Shown: one piece after another, positions 38,174 to 46,546 of the stretch
How positions within the stretch are numbered: position 1 is the stretch's first letter
How the letters are laid out: each line of letters opens with the position of its first letter
NCBI GenBank assembly: GCA_039640505.1
Contig: CP046865.1
Location: 2,843,501-2,907,500, forward strand
Direction of reading: 5' to 3'
Length of the DNA: 64,000 nucleotides
Source: Rhodobacteraceae bacterium Araon29
GTDB taxonomy: Bacteria; Pseudomonadota; Alphaproteobacteria; Rhodobacterales; Rhodobacteraceae
The notes under the pieces: generated by a model
What the model was told of the DNA's origin: nothing
Database searches by the model: none
The model's input: only the letters and a program-made list of their open reading frames with translations
Position numbers and translations under genes: made by a program

Positions 38174-38202
38174 CTTCCGGGGCCTGATTTTGGCCCCGGA
38201 AG
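38174..38202 (+). other. Intercistronic hairpin between the binding protein and ATPase genes
   Basis: CTTCCGGGGCC / GGCCCCGGAAG is a perfect 11-bp stem with loop TGATTTT, starting 11 bp after the binding-protein stop and ending 45 bp before the ATPase start. No T-run follows. Such hairpins often protect the upstream message and reduce read-through, giving excess binding protein over permease. Confidence 0.8.
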
Positions 38203-38247
38203 ACACTCAGAAGAAATTTTCTCAACTTACGGTTTTTGGTATCGCCG

Positions 38248-39771
38248 ATGGAAATAGAACTGCGCGGCATCAGCAAACATTTTGGTTCGGTCCGAGCCAA
38301 TCATAATATCAATTTGAATATTAAACCGGGCCAAGTGCTTGGTTTGCTTGGCGAAAATGGCGCTGGAAAATCCACCTTAATGAATGTTTTATCCGGCCTT
38401 TATGCGCCGGATAGCGGGCAAATTATCGTCGATGGGGCCGAAGTAAAATTCAACGGCCCAGGCGAAAGCATTGCACAGGGCATTGGCATGGTGCATCAGC
38501 ATTTTATGTTGGTGCCGGTCTTCAGTGTCGCCGAGAATGTTATTTTGGGGAATGAAACCGTTGGCTTTGGCGATTACCTCAATCTGAACGAAGCCCGCCG
38601 GCGGGTCAAAGAGATAAGCGAAACCTATGGTTTGCACGTGCCAGCAGACGTTCTGATCGAAGATTTGCCTGTGGGCCTTCAACAGCGGGTCGAAATCCTT
38701 AAAGTGCTGTTTCGCTCTGCGAATGTATTAATTTTGGACGAGCCGACAGCGGTCTTAACCCCACAAGAAGTAGAGGCCTTCTTTGGCATTGTGCGGGCAT
38801 TGCGCGACGCCGGAAAAGCCATAGTGTTTATCACCCATAAACTGCATGAAATCCTTGAAATTGCAGATCATGTAAACGTGCTGCGTCAGGGCGAGGTTGT
38901 GGGCGGCGGCAACCCGGCTGATTTTTCCGAAGCGGATTTGGCCGAACTGATGGTCGGCCGGCCGGTAAGTTTCAATGTCGCGCGTACGCCGGCCAAAACC
39001 GGACATCCGCTACTGCGCGCCCAAGACGTGACCATGCATACAGACACCAATAACATTTGCCTCGACAAAATCAATCTGCAGGTCGCCGCTGGCGAGGTTG
39101 TCGGCATTGCCGGCGTGCAGGGCAATGGCCAAACCGAATTGATCGAAGCGATTTGCGGTCTGGCCCCGATCCAATCAGGTATGCTTACCTTTGAAGAGCA
39201 GGATATCACTTCTCTTTCGGTGCGCCAGCGCCACCAACTGGGCATTGCGCATATCCCCGAGGACCGGCAAAAGTCGGGAATGATCGGAGCGTTTTCGGTG
39301 GCTGAAAACATGGTTTTGAATGCTTATTATGAAAGTGACTATGCCAGTGGCTTTGAAATTGACTGGCAAAAAGCCAATGAAAAGTCGGCCGCATCCTGCG
39401 TAAAATATGATGTGCGCACGCCCAGCGTTTTCCTTCCCGCAGGCAGCCTGTCGGGCGGGAACCAACAAAAAATGGTGGTGGCCCGCGAATTGGAGCGGGC
39501 GATTAAGCTGGTGGTGGCCGCCCAGCCCACCCGGGGCGTCGATGTCGGCTCGATTGAATATATCCACAAACAGCTGATTGCCTGCCGGGATGCAGGCAAC
39601 GGCGTGGTGGTGATTTCCTCAGAGCTTGACGAAATAATCAACCTATCAGACCGAATTTATGTCATGTTTGATGGACGTATTTCCGGTGAATTTGACAACC
39701 GCACTGGCCAAGCAGACCGGCAATTAATCGGGCTTGCCATGGCTGGGGCCGGAAAAGACGTGGCAGCATGA
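38248..39771 (+). CDS. ABC transporter ATP-binding protein, double-NBD nucleoside/sugar type
   Basis: A 507-aa ATPase with two nucleotide-binding domains. Domain 1 has Walker A GLLGENGAGKSTLMN, a VGLQQRVEI segment in the signature position and Walker B VLILDEPTAVL. Domain 2 has AGVQGNGQTELIE in place of a canonical Walker A, the signature SLSGGNQQKMVVAREL and VAAQPTRGVDVG, as in NupO/YufO/RbsA. The ATG at 38248 is chosen over a TTG at 38236. The permease gene starts within its stop (ATGA). Confidence 0.95.
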   Translation: MEIELRGISKHFGSVRANHNINLNIKPGQVLGLLGENGAGKSTLMNVLSGLYAPDSGQIIVDGAEVKFNGPGESIAQGIGMVHQHFMLVPVFSVAENVILGNETVGFGDYLNLNEARRRVKEISETYGLHVPADVLIEDLPVGLQQRVEILKVLFRSANVLILDEPTAVLTPQEVEAFFGIVRALRDAGKAIVFITHKLHEILEIADHVNVLRQGEVVGGGNPADFSEADLAELMVGRPVSFNVARTPAKTGHPLLRAQDVTMHTDTNNICLDKINLQVAAGEVVGIAGVQGNGQTELIEAICGLAPIQSGMLTFEEQDITSLSVRQRHQLGIAHIPEDRQKSGMIGAFSVAENMVLNAYYESDYASGFEIDWQKANEKSAASCVKYDVRTPSVFLPAGSLSGGNQQKMVVARELERAIKLVVAAQPTRGVDVGSIEYIHKQLIACRDAGNGVVVISSELDEIINLSDRIYVMFDGRISGEFDNRTGQADRQLIGLAMAGAGKDVAA

Positions 39772-40922
39772 CATCAGATACATCTAAATCAAGCCGCTCT
39801 ACAATTGATTTGCTGCGCCCGGTTACTGGCTCGCAAGCCACGCTTGGAGAGCTTTTTTTCATTCCGATTGTTGCGGTAATTCTGGCGTTGCTGCTGAGCG
39901 CTTTGATCATGCTGGCGACCTCAGTTGCGCCAGCAAATATCGCCAAAAGCTTTGTGGCACTGGCCTATGGATCCGTGGGTTCATTGGCAGCAATATCCGA
40001 AACCCTGACCTCAACCATCCCGCTGGTACTGTCTGGACTTGGGATCGGGCTCGCGTTTCGCGCAGGGCTATTCAATATCGGCGCCGAGGGTCAAATCGTC
40101 ATTGGCGGCCTCGCAGCCGTTATTGCCAGCTTTGCCATCACTGGGCTGCCGTTTTATGTGCATATGCCGCTGGTGCTGACGATCGGTATGCTGGCCGGCG
40201 CGCTCTATGCTGGCCTTGCAGGGTTTTTGCGTGCCGCCACTGGAGCGCATGAAGTAATTTCCACGATCATGCTCAACCTGATCGCATTTCGGATGCTCGA
40301 TTATGTTTTGCGCCAACCGTTTATTCAAAAGGAAGGCCGCTCTGATCCAATTTCTAAAGCGGTTTTAGAAACAGCGGAGTTGCCGCGTCTACTGACGTTT
40401 ATTGATCCCAATCTCAGGGTTCATGCAGGCCTTGTGATTATGCTTATCAGCGTAGCGCTGATCTATTGGCTGCTGTTTCGCTCAAAACTGGGCTTTGCAT
40501 TTAGGGTATCAGGTGAAAACCCTGATGCGGCCAAATATGCCGGCATCCGCGCCGGTTTGACTATTGTGCTAGCCATGGCCCTTGCCGGCGGACTGGCCGG
40601 GCTGGCAGGCGCTACTCAGGTCACCGGAGTTTTAGGGCGGGCCTCACCCGGATTTTCTGCAGGCATCGGCTTTGATGCTATTGCCGTAGCGCTGCTTGGG
40701 CGGTCCCATCCGGTGGGCATTTTGCTTGCCGGGCTGTTGTTTGGGGCCCTTGAAGCTGGCGGGCGGCAAATGCAGGTGGATGCGGGTGTGTCAATTGATT
40801 TAATCGGTATTGTGCAGGCTCTGATTATTGTTTTCGTGGCCGCACCGCTTCTTGTGAAGCAAATACTGCCATTCGGTTTCAGCGCGGTGAGCAAAAAGAG
40901 TGCAAGTGATGACCAATCTTAA
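39768..40922 (+). CDS. ABC transporter permease (BMP/nucleoside importer), first subunit
   Basis: A 384-aa integral membrane protein of the BPD_transp_2 type with around ten hydrophobic helices. GIGLAFRAGLFNIGAEGQIVI and FGFAF-like VSGENPDAAKYAGI are the family landmarks. It overlaps the ATPase by 4 bp and the second permease by 14 bp, so the two permeases probably form a heterodimer. Confidence 0.95.
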   Translation: MTSDTSKSSRSTIDLLRPVTGSQATLGELFFIPIVAVILALLLSALIMLATSVAPANIAKSFVALAYGSVGSLAAISETLTSTIPLVLSGLGIGLAFRAGLFNIGAEGQIVIGGLAAVIASFAITGLPFYVHMPLVLTIGMLAGALYAGLAGFLRAATGAHEVISTIMLNLIAFRMLDYVLRQPFIQKEGRSDPISKAVLETAELPRLLTFIDPNLRVHAGLVIMLISVALIYWLLFRSKLGFAFRVSGENPDAAKYAGIRAGLTIVLAMALAGGLAGLAGATQVTGVLGRASPGFSAGIGFDAIAVALLGRSHPVGILLAGLLFGALEAGGRQMQVDAGVSIDLIGIVQALIIVFVAAPLLVKQILPFGFSAVSKKSASDDQS

Positions 40923-42180
40923 CCAACCCGCGGCTCAAAGCCTTACAGCATCCGCGCGATCGCTTGACATGCGCTCTGTAATCACCGGCGGGGCATTGGT
41001 CGCGCTGTCGCTTGTGGTTTTGTTTTGGCTTGATACCGGCGTTGATAGCCAATCCACCTTCAAGCTGTCCCGACCGCGCGATGTTTGGGCCATCAGCAAT
41101 CTTGTGGTGCCAAGCTATTGGGTCAATCTTGCGATCACTGCGGTTCTTGCGTTTTTGGGATTTCGGCAATTTACAAAAGGCGGCGCAAAATGGCGCACCC
41201 TGTCTTTGGCGGCGGGTCTGACGCTATTTGTGATTGCCTTTCTGGTCTGGGCAACCGCTGATAAATCCATTTCCTTAACCGGTATGCTGCAGGCCACTGT
41301 GGTGCGGGCCACTCCAATAGCCCTCGCCGCGCTGGCAGGGATATTCTGTGAGCGGGTTGCCGTGATCAATATCGGCATTGAAGGCATGCTGCTTGCTGGT
41401 GCGTTTTCCGGTGCGCTTTTCGGCTCACTTCTGGGCGGCTGGGTTGGCATTGCCGGTGCTATTTTAACCGGCGGGGTCTTGGGGTTTGTTTTAGCAGCAC
41501 TGGTCATCACCTATCGGGTAGATCAGATTATCGCCGGCGTGGTGATCAATCTTTTCATCCTTGGGCTGACCTCATATGTATCGAGCCAAGTCTTTACCGA
41601 ATACCGCTGGCTAAACAACACCACCCCGTTTCGGGCGATTAAGATACCAGTTCTAGGCGATATTCCAGTGCTTGGACCGCTTTTGTTTAATCAGACCATT
41701 TTTGTGTATGGCGCTTTTATACTGGTGGCGATCTCAACCTATTATCTGTTTTCCACCCGCCATGGATTGCGGGCGCGCGCTGTGGGTGAGCATCCAAGAG
41801 CGGCTGACACACTGGGTATTGGTGTCATCAAGACCCGCTATTCGCATGTCATTGTTGCCGGAATGATTGCCGGCTTTGGCGGCGCATGGTTTACCCTTGG
41901 CACGGTGGGCCAGTTTGACGAAAATATGACCAATGGGCGCGGCTTTATCGGCTTGGCCGCGATGATTTTTGGCCGCTGGCATCCAGCGGGGGCCTTAGCA
42001 GCAGCGCTTGTATTTGGGTTCGCAGACTCGTTGCAGCAAAAACTATCTATTCTGAATACCCCTATCCCTTCTGAGTTCTTGGCAATGGCACCCTATTTGG
42101 TCACAATTATCGTGGTTGCAGGACTTGTTGGCCGGGCTCGCCCGCCCGCTGCGATTGGCAAAGCCTATACCAGCGAATAA
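40909..42180 (+). CDS. ABC transporter permease (BMP/nucleoside importer), second subunit
   Basis: A 423-aa membrane protein homologous to the first permease; the core carries AGIFCERVAVINIGIEGMLLAGAF and AVGEHPRAADTLGI. The N-terminal part is longer, with additional hydrophobic helices. I use the ATG at 40909; a GTG 9 bp earlier is possible. It completes the operon binding protein - ATPase - permease - permease. Confidence 0.95.
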   Translation: MTNLNQPAAQSLTASARSLDMRSVITGGALVALSLVVLFWLDTGVDSQSTFKLSRPRDVWAISNLVVPSYWVNLAITAVLAFLGFRQFTKGGAKWRTLSLAAGLTLFVIAFLVWATADKSISLTGMLQATVVRATPIALAALAGIFCERVAVINIGIEGMLLAGAFSGALFGSLLGGWVGIAGAILTGGVLGFVLAALVITYRVDQIIAGVVINLFILGLTSYVSSQVFTEYRWLNNTTPFRAIKIPVLGDIPVLGPLLFNQTIFVYGAFILVAISTYYLFSTRHGLRARAVGEHPRAADTLGIGVIKTRYSHVIVAGMIAGFGGAWFTLGTVGQFDENMTNGRGFIGLAAMIFGRWHPAGALAAALVFGFADSLQQKLSILNTPIPSEFLAMAPYLVTIIVVAGLVGRARPPAAIGKAYTSE

Positions 42181-42295
42181 ATCGGTAGGCATGGACTGGA
42201 TACAATAAGTCCAGTTGAATAATTATATAAGACCTGCGTGCAGCAATGCACGCAGATGCCTTGCATTTGCAGCATGGTGTAGTTTAGAGGGTGAT

Positions 42296-43216
42296 ATGCA
42301 AATCTACCTTCCTATCGCAGAAGTTTCTGTCAACGCTTTTTTGTTGCTCGGCCTTGGCGGGCTTGTGGGCATTCTTTCCGGCATGTTTGGGGTTGGTGGC
42401 GGTTTTTTAATGACCCCGCTGCTGTTTTTCATCGGCATCCCACCGGCGGTGGCTGTGGCCACCGAAGCCAATCAGATTGTTGCTTCGTCATTTTCGGGTG
42501 CTCTGGCCCATTTTAGACGAAAAACCGTCGATCTAAAAATGGGCGGAGTGCTGTTGATCGGAGGGCTTGCTGGGGCCGCTTTGGGTGTGGTTGTATTTAA
42601 CTACCTGAAAAGCATGGGACAGGTCGATCTGTTGGTCAAACTTTGCTACGTTGTGTTTTTGGGTATTATCGGCAGCCTGATGTTTGTGGAAAGCCTGCGT
42701 GCTTTGCGCCGGGCACGTTCGGGAAATGCGCCCAAGTATAAACGCCGCCAACGGGGCTGGGTACACAGCCTACCTTTTAAGATGAGGTTTCGTACCTCGG
42801 GGCTCTATATTTCGGCTATTCCTCCAGTTTTGATTGGTTTATTTGTTGGTATTCTGTCAGCAATTATGGGTGTTGGCGGCGGGTTTATCATGGTTCCAGC
42901 TATGATTTACATCCTAGGCATGCCCACCAAAGTCGTGGTTGGCACATCACTTTTTCAAATCATTTTCGTCACCGCCTTTACCACTTTATCGCATGCGACG
43001 ACCAACTATTCCGTCGATATCGCCTTGGCTGTTTTACTGTTGGTAGGCGGTGTGATCGGCGCTCAGATCGGTACCCAGATCGGCACCCGCATGCGCGCTG
43101 AGCAACTTAGAATTTTGCTTGCGCTGATGGTTTTGGCTGTTTGCGGTAAATTGGCGTTTGATTTGCTGGTACAGCCCACTGAGCTTTACACCATTGGCGC
43201 AGTAGGGGGCCATTGA
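42296..43216 (+). CDS. TauE/SafE family sulfite/sulfonate exporter-like protein
   Basis: A 306-aa membrane protein with two related halves, each opening with a GxGGGF loop: GILSGMFGVGGGFLMTPLLF and GILSAIMGVGGGFIMVPAM. The TauE/SafE family exports sulfite, sulfonates or other small organic anions. The ATG at 42296 has AGAGGG upstream; a longer frame from 42215 is not typical. It is coupled (TGATG) to a TIGR02186 gene, which is the usual companion in Rhodobacteraceae. Confidence 0.92.
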   Translation: MQIYLPIAEVSVNAFLLLGLGGLVGILSGMFGVGGGFLMTPLLFFIGIPPAVAVATEANQIVASSFSGALAHFRRKTVDLKMGGVLLIGGLAGAALGVVVFNYLKSMGQVDLLVKLCYVVFLGIIGSLMFVESLRALRRARSGNAPKYKRRQRGWVHSLPFKMRFRTSGLYISAIPPVLIGLFVGILSAIMGVGGGFIMVPAMIYILGMPTKVVVGTSLFQIIFVTAFTTLSHATTNYSVDIALAVLLLVGGVIGAQIGTQIGTRMRAEQLRILLALMVLAVCGKLAFDLLVQPTELYTIGAVGGH

Positions 43217-43977
43217 TGCGCGCCTTTATCATTGCCCTTTTGATGCTGGTCAACACAGCGCCGGTTACAGCTGAAGAGGTTGTCTTAGGCATGAGCCATG
43301 ATGAAGTGGCAATCACTGCCACATTCGACGGCTCGGAAATTCTTGTATTTGGAGCAATCAAACGGGAAACCAAAATTTCGCCAGTTCCCTTGCAGGTGAT
43401 CGTTGCGGTTTCCGGTCCGTCCGAGCCGCTTTTGGTGCGGCGTAAAGAGCGAAAATTTGGCATTTGGGTAAACACTGACACGGTTGAGGTAGACCTAGCC
43501 CCCAGCTTTTATGCCATCGCAACCAGCGCCCCATGGGACCAAGTGGTCACTGATACAGAAGATTTGCGGCATAAAATTTCGATCAACCGCGCTATCCGTT
43601 CCGTTGGCGCACCCATGCATATCGAAAATGCCCAAAGTTTCAGTGATGCCGTTATTCGCATCCGCCGAAAAAGTGGTCTTTATCAACTGCGCGAAAATAC
43701 CGTCGCGGTAGATCAGCAGACGCTGTTTCGCACCTCGATTGAAATGCCGGCAAACGTAACCGAGGGAAATTATAAGACCCGCATTTTCCTTACCCGAAAC
43801 GGTCAAGTGGTAAATGATTTTGAAACCGATATTGACGTACGTAAAGTTGGACTAGAGCGGTTTTTATTCGCTCTATCGCGGGAAAATCCACTGATCTACG
43901 GGTTGATGTCACTGGCAATCGCGATCTTTGCTGGTTGGTCAGCCTCGGCAGTTTTCCAGTTTATCCGGTCACGCTAG
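43216..43977 (+). CDS. TIGR02186 family membrane-anchored periplasmic protein
   Basis: A 253-aa protein with a signal peptide (MRAFIIALLMLVNTAPVTAE), a beta-rich periplasmic domain (about 25-215) and one C-terminal transmembrane helix (LMSLAIAIFAGWSASAVFQF). The family is conserved next to TauE/SafE exporters and has no assigned function; a role as exporter partner is inference. AGGGGG lies 5-6 bp upstream of the ATG. Confidence 0.85.
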   Translation: MRAFIIALLMLVNTAPVTAEEVVLGMSHDEVAITATFDGSEILVFGAIKRETKISPVPLQVIVAVSGPSEPLLVRRKERKFGIWVNTDTVEVDLAPSFYAIATSAPWDQVVTDTEDLRHKISINRAIRSVGAPMHIENAQSFSDAVIRIRRKSGLYQLRENTVAVDQQTLFRTSIEMPANVTEGNYKTRIFLTRNGQVVNDFETDIDVRKVGLERFLFALSRENPLIYGLMSLAIAIFAGWSASAVFQFIRSR

Positions 43978-43984
43978 TACATGC

Positions 43985-44752
43985 TTATCGCGGCGCCATG
44001 CGAATGGCCCCGTCAAGCCGGATGACTTCACCGTTGAGCATGGTGTTTTCAACAATTTGGCAGACCAGTTTTGCATATTCATCAGGCGCGCCAAGCCGTG
44101 CTGGGAACGGCACTTGCTGTCCAAGAGAGGTCTGCACATCTTCAGGAAGCCCTTGCAGCATCGGGGTTAGAAACAGGCCAGGCGCAATGCTGCAAACCCG
44201 CACGCCGTTTGGCGCAAGATCACGCGCCATCGGAAGCGTCATTCCAACAATACCGCCTTTTGAGGCCGCATAGGCCACCTGCCCGACCTGACCTTCGTAT
44301 GCCGCCACCGAGGCCGTGTTGATAATCACGCCCCGCTCGCCGTCTTCATTTAGCGGATCGGCTGAAACCATCAACGCCGCAGCTTGTGAAGCGCAATTGA
44401 AAGATCCAAGTAAATTCACGCCAATAACTTTGGCAAAAAGCGCCGGATCATGGGGCACACCCTTGGATACTGTTTTGGCCGGTGTGCCGATACCGGCGCA
44501 ATTGACCAAAACATGCAGTGCGCCGTGGCGGTCGCGTATGTTTTTAAGGGCCGTGCCCACCTGTGCCGGATCGGTAACATCCACAGCGTTAAAATGCCCG
44601 CCGAGATCGGCGGCCAAGGCTGTGCCAAGATCTTTGTTCATATCAAGAATGGCAACCTTTGCACCGCGTGCAGCCAGTGCCGTAGCCGTTGCAGCCCCAA
44701 GCCCCGAAGCCCCGCCTGTGACCGCCGCAATCGTTGTTTCATCAATCTTCAT
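43985..44752 (-). CDS. SDR-family dehydrogenase, 3-hydroxyacyl-CoA dehydrogenase type 2-like
   Basis: A 255-aa NAD(P)-dependent oxidoreductase of the short-chain fold. The cofactor loop [13 protein letters not shown], the NCAGIG motif, the catalytic S (NTASVAAY) and Y-x3-K (YAASKGG) are all present. The overall pattern ([17 protein letters not shown]) resembles HSD17B10/2-methyl-3-hydroxybutyryl-CoA dehydrogenase, acting in isoleucine or fatty acid breakdown; the substrate is inferred. GGGGAG precedes the start. It converges on the TIGR02186 gene. Confidence 0.9.
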   Translation of the reverse strand: MKIDETTIAAVTGGASGLGAATATALAARGAKVAILDMNKDLGTALAADLGGHFNAVDVTDPAQVGTALKNIRDRHGALHVLVNCAGIGTPAKTVSKGVPHDPALFAKVIGVNLLGSFNCASQAAALMVSADPLNEDGERGVIINTASVAAYEGQVGQVAYAASKGGIVGMTLPMARDLAPNGVRVCSIAPGLFLTPMLQGLPEDVQTSLGQQVPFPARLGAPDEYAKLVCQIVENTMLNGEVIRLDGAIRMAPR

Positions 44753-44896
44753 ACCGGTTCTCCCCTGATGGCTCTATGTTGGGAAAATTATTGCTCAGGT
44801 CAATTGCCAGACCGGAATAACCCTGCGTTCCGGATCATAGGCTTGATTTTAACTTTGCGTTGTGAACAGCTTGGCAGAAAGTAAAAGGATCACACC

Positions 44897-45337
44897 ATGC
44901 CCCGTACCCCGCCCGCATTGCGCCAAGCCTATTTTGATTTTAGCGTGCTGCAAACCCGCTGGATGGACAATGACCAATATGGCCATATGAATAATATGAT
45001 CCATTATTCGCTGATTGATACGGCCGTGACCAATTGGCAGTTGCAGCACAAAGTTTTTGACCGGAGCGGTGATGATATTCGCTTTTTGGTGGTCGAAAGC
45101 GGCTGTGTTTATCATGCCGAAGCCGGATATCCAGATCTTGTTCATGCGGGCGTCCGGGTTGGGCATATCGGCACTTCATCCTGGCGTTATGAGGTTGGGC
45201 TTTTTCGAAATGATGAGACGCGCGCCTTTGCCGAGGGTTTTTTCAGCCAAGTACAGGTCGATGCGCAAACCGGAAAACCCAAACCTCTGTCCGCAGCATA
45301 CCGTGACCAGCTTAGCCAATTGATCCAGCCGCTTTAA
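44897..45337 (+). CDS. Acyl-CoA thioesterase, hotdog fold (4HBT family)
   Basis: A 146-aa hotdog-fold thioesterase. The active-site motif TRWMDNDQYGHMNNM is the 4-hydroxybenzoyl-CoA/YbgC type with its catalytic Asp, and RVGHIGTSSWRYEVGLF follows. AAGGAT lies before the ATG. Diverges from the SDR gene, so both may serve acyl-CoA metabolism. The acyl group used is unknown. Confidence 0.88.
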   Translation: MPRTPPALRQAYFDFSVLQTRWMDNDQYGHMNNMIHYSLIDTAVTNWQLQHKVFDRSGDDIRFLVVESGCVYHAEAGYPDLVHAGVRVGHIGTSSWRYEVGLFRNDETRAFAEGFFSQVQVDAQTGKPKPLSAAYRDQLSQLIQPL

Positions 45338-45352
45338 AGTGCAGGTTTGACC

Positions 45353-46546
45353 CTATCGCTCTCGCAGGGCTTCGCGGGATTTATAAAGCGGTTTGAGCAG
45401 ATAGCTTAGAATGGTTTTGCTACCTGTGTGTAATTCGGCCTGAACCTGCATGCCGGGCCGAATACTAATTTGGCTTTGGGTCTGAGAGAGATCATCTTGG
45501 TTTAGGGTGATGCGCACCCGATAATGCGGCTTTGCTTCGGAGCCGCTGATCTGTCGGGTTTTAAACGTATCCGCTGAGATTACCACAACCTCGCCCTTTA
45601 GCGTGCCATAGATTGTATAATCATAAGCGCTGAGTTTAATTGTGACCGCCTGACCGGGACGGATGTTGGCAATATCTTCGGGTTTTACCCGAGCTTCGAT
45701 AAAAAGCGCCTCATCCAAAGGTATAATTTGAAGTATTTCTTCGCCCGGTCGCACAACCCCACCGATGGTTGTGACCGCCAGTGCATTAACCACGCCGCGC
45801 ATCGGACTGATTAAAACGGTTCGGTTAAGCTGGTCTTGGGCCGATTTTAGCGTCTGCTTTAAAGTGGCCAGTTCCTTCAGAACATCAGACAGAGCATTGG
45901 CGCGTTCCAACTCTGTTCCAGTGACAATTTCATCAAGCTTGATACGCGCATCCGCCAGAATTTTTCGCGATCGCGTGACCTCAATTAACGCTACGACTTT
46001 CTTTTCCAACATTTGCTCTAAAAGTTTGGTTTCCTGCTTGGCTTGATCCAGTACCTTCTGAGCGCCTTGGCTGCGGCTGACAAAATCCATTTGCCGGGCG
46101 CGCAACAGGGCCTGCTCTGAAGCAGCGATATTGGGGTTGCTGGCAATATGTTTTGGCAAAAGATCCATCTTGAACTTGCCTGCCATTTCCGCCTCAAGCC
46201 GTATTTGGCGGATTTCTAACGCATTAATCTGACTTTCCAATTCATCGACAGTGCTTTGAAACCGTGTGCCCTGCAGGCGTGCCAATGTATCACCTTGCTC
46301 AACCACATCGCCTTCGGCGACATACAGCTCTGCCAGTATTCCACCTTCCAGGTTTTGAATGATTTGCGGCCGAGAAGAGGAAATTACCTCACCCTCAGAG
46401 CGGACAATTTCATCCACCCACGCCAATGAGGACCAGATTAGAAAGACCCCAACCACCACCGCACATAGCCAAATCGTGATGCTTGATCCGCGCAGCCCAG
46501 CGCTTAACCGGCCCATTGCGACATGCGATAATGACCAATCCGTCAT
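45353..46546 (-). CDS. Type I secretion periplasmic adaptor (HlyD family)
   Basis: The membrane-fusion protein that links the ABC exporter to the outer-membrane channel. The 397-aa protein has one N-terminal transmembrane helix (WLCAVVVGVFLIWSSLAWVD), a beta-barrel/lipoyl half-motif GGILAELYVAEGDVVEQGDTL, a long coiled coil (about 115-260) and the second lipoyl half SPMRGVVNALAVTTIGGVVRPGE. Last gene of the adhesin-tolC-exporter-adaptor operon; its start overlaps the exporter stop by 4 bp. Confidence 0.95.
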   Translation of the reverse strand: MTDWSLSHVAMGRLSAGLRGSSITIWLCAVVVGVFLIWSSLAWVDEIVRSEGEVISSSRPQIIQNLEGGILAELYVAEGDVVEQGDTLARLQGTRFQSTVDELESQINALEIRQIRLEAEMAGKFKMDLLPKHIASNPNIAASEQALLRARQMDFVSRSQGAQKVLDQAKQETKLLEQMLEKKVVALIEVTRSRKILADARIKLDEIVTGTELERANALSDVLKELATLKQTLKSAQDQLNRTVLISPMRGVVNALAVTTIGGVVRPGEEILQIIPLDEALFIEARVKPEDIANIRPGQAVTIKLSAYDYTIYGTLKGEVVVISADTFKTRQISGSEAKPHYRVRITLNQDDLSQTQSQISIRPGMQVQAELHTGSKTILSYLLKPLYKSREALRER

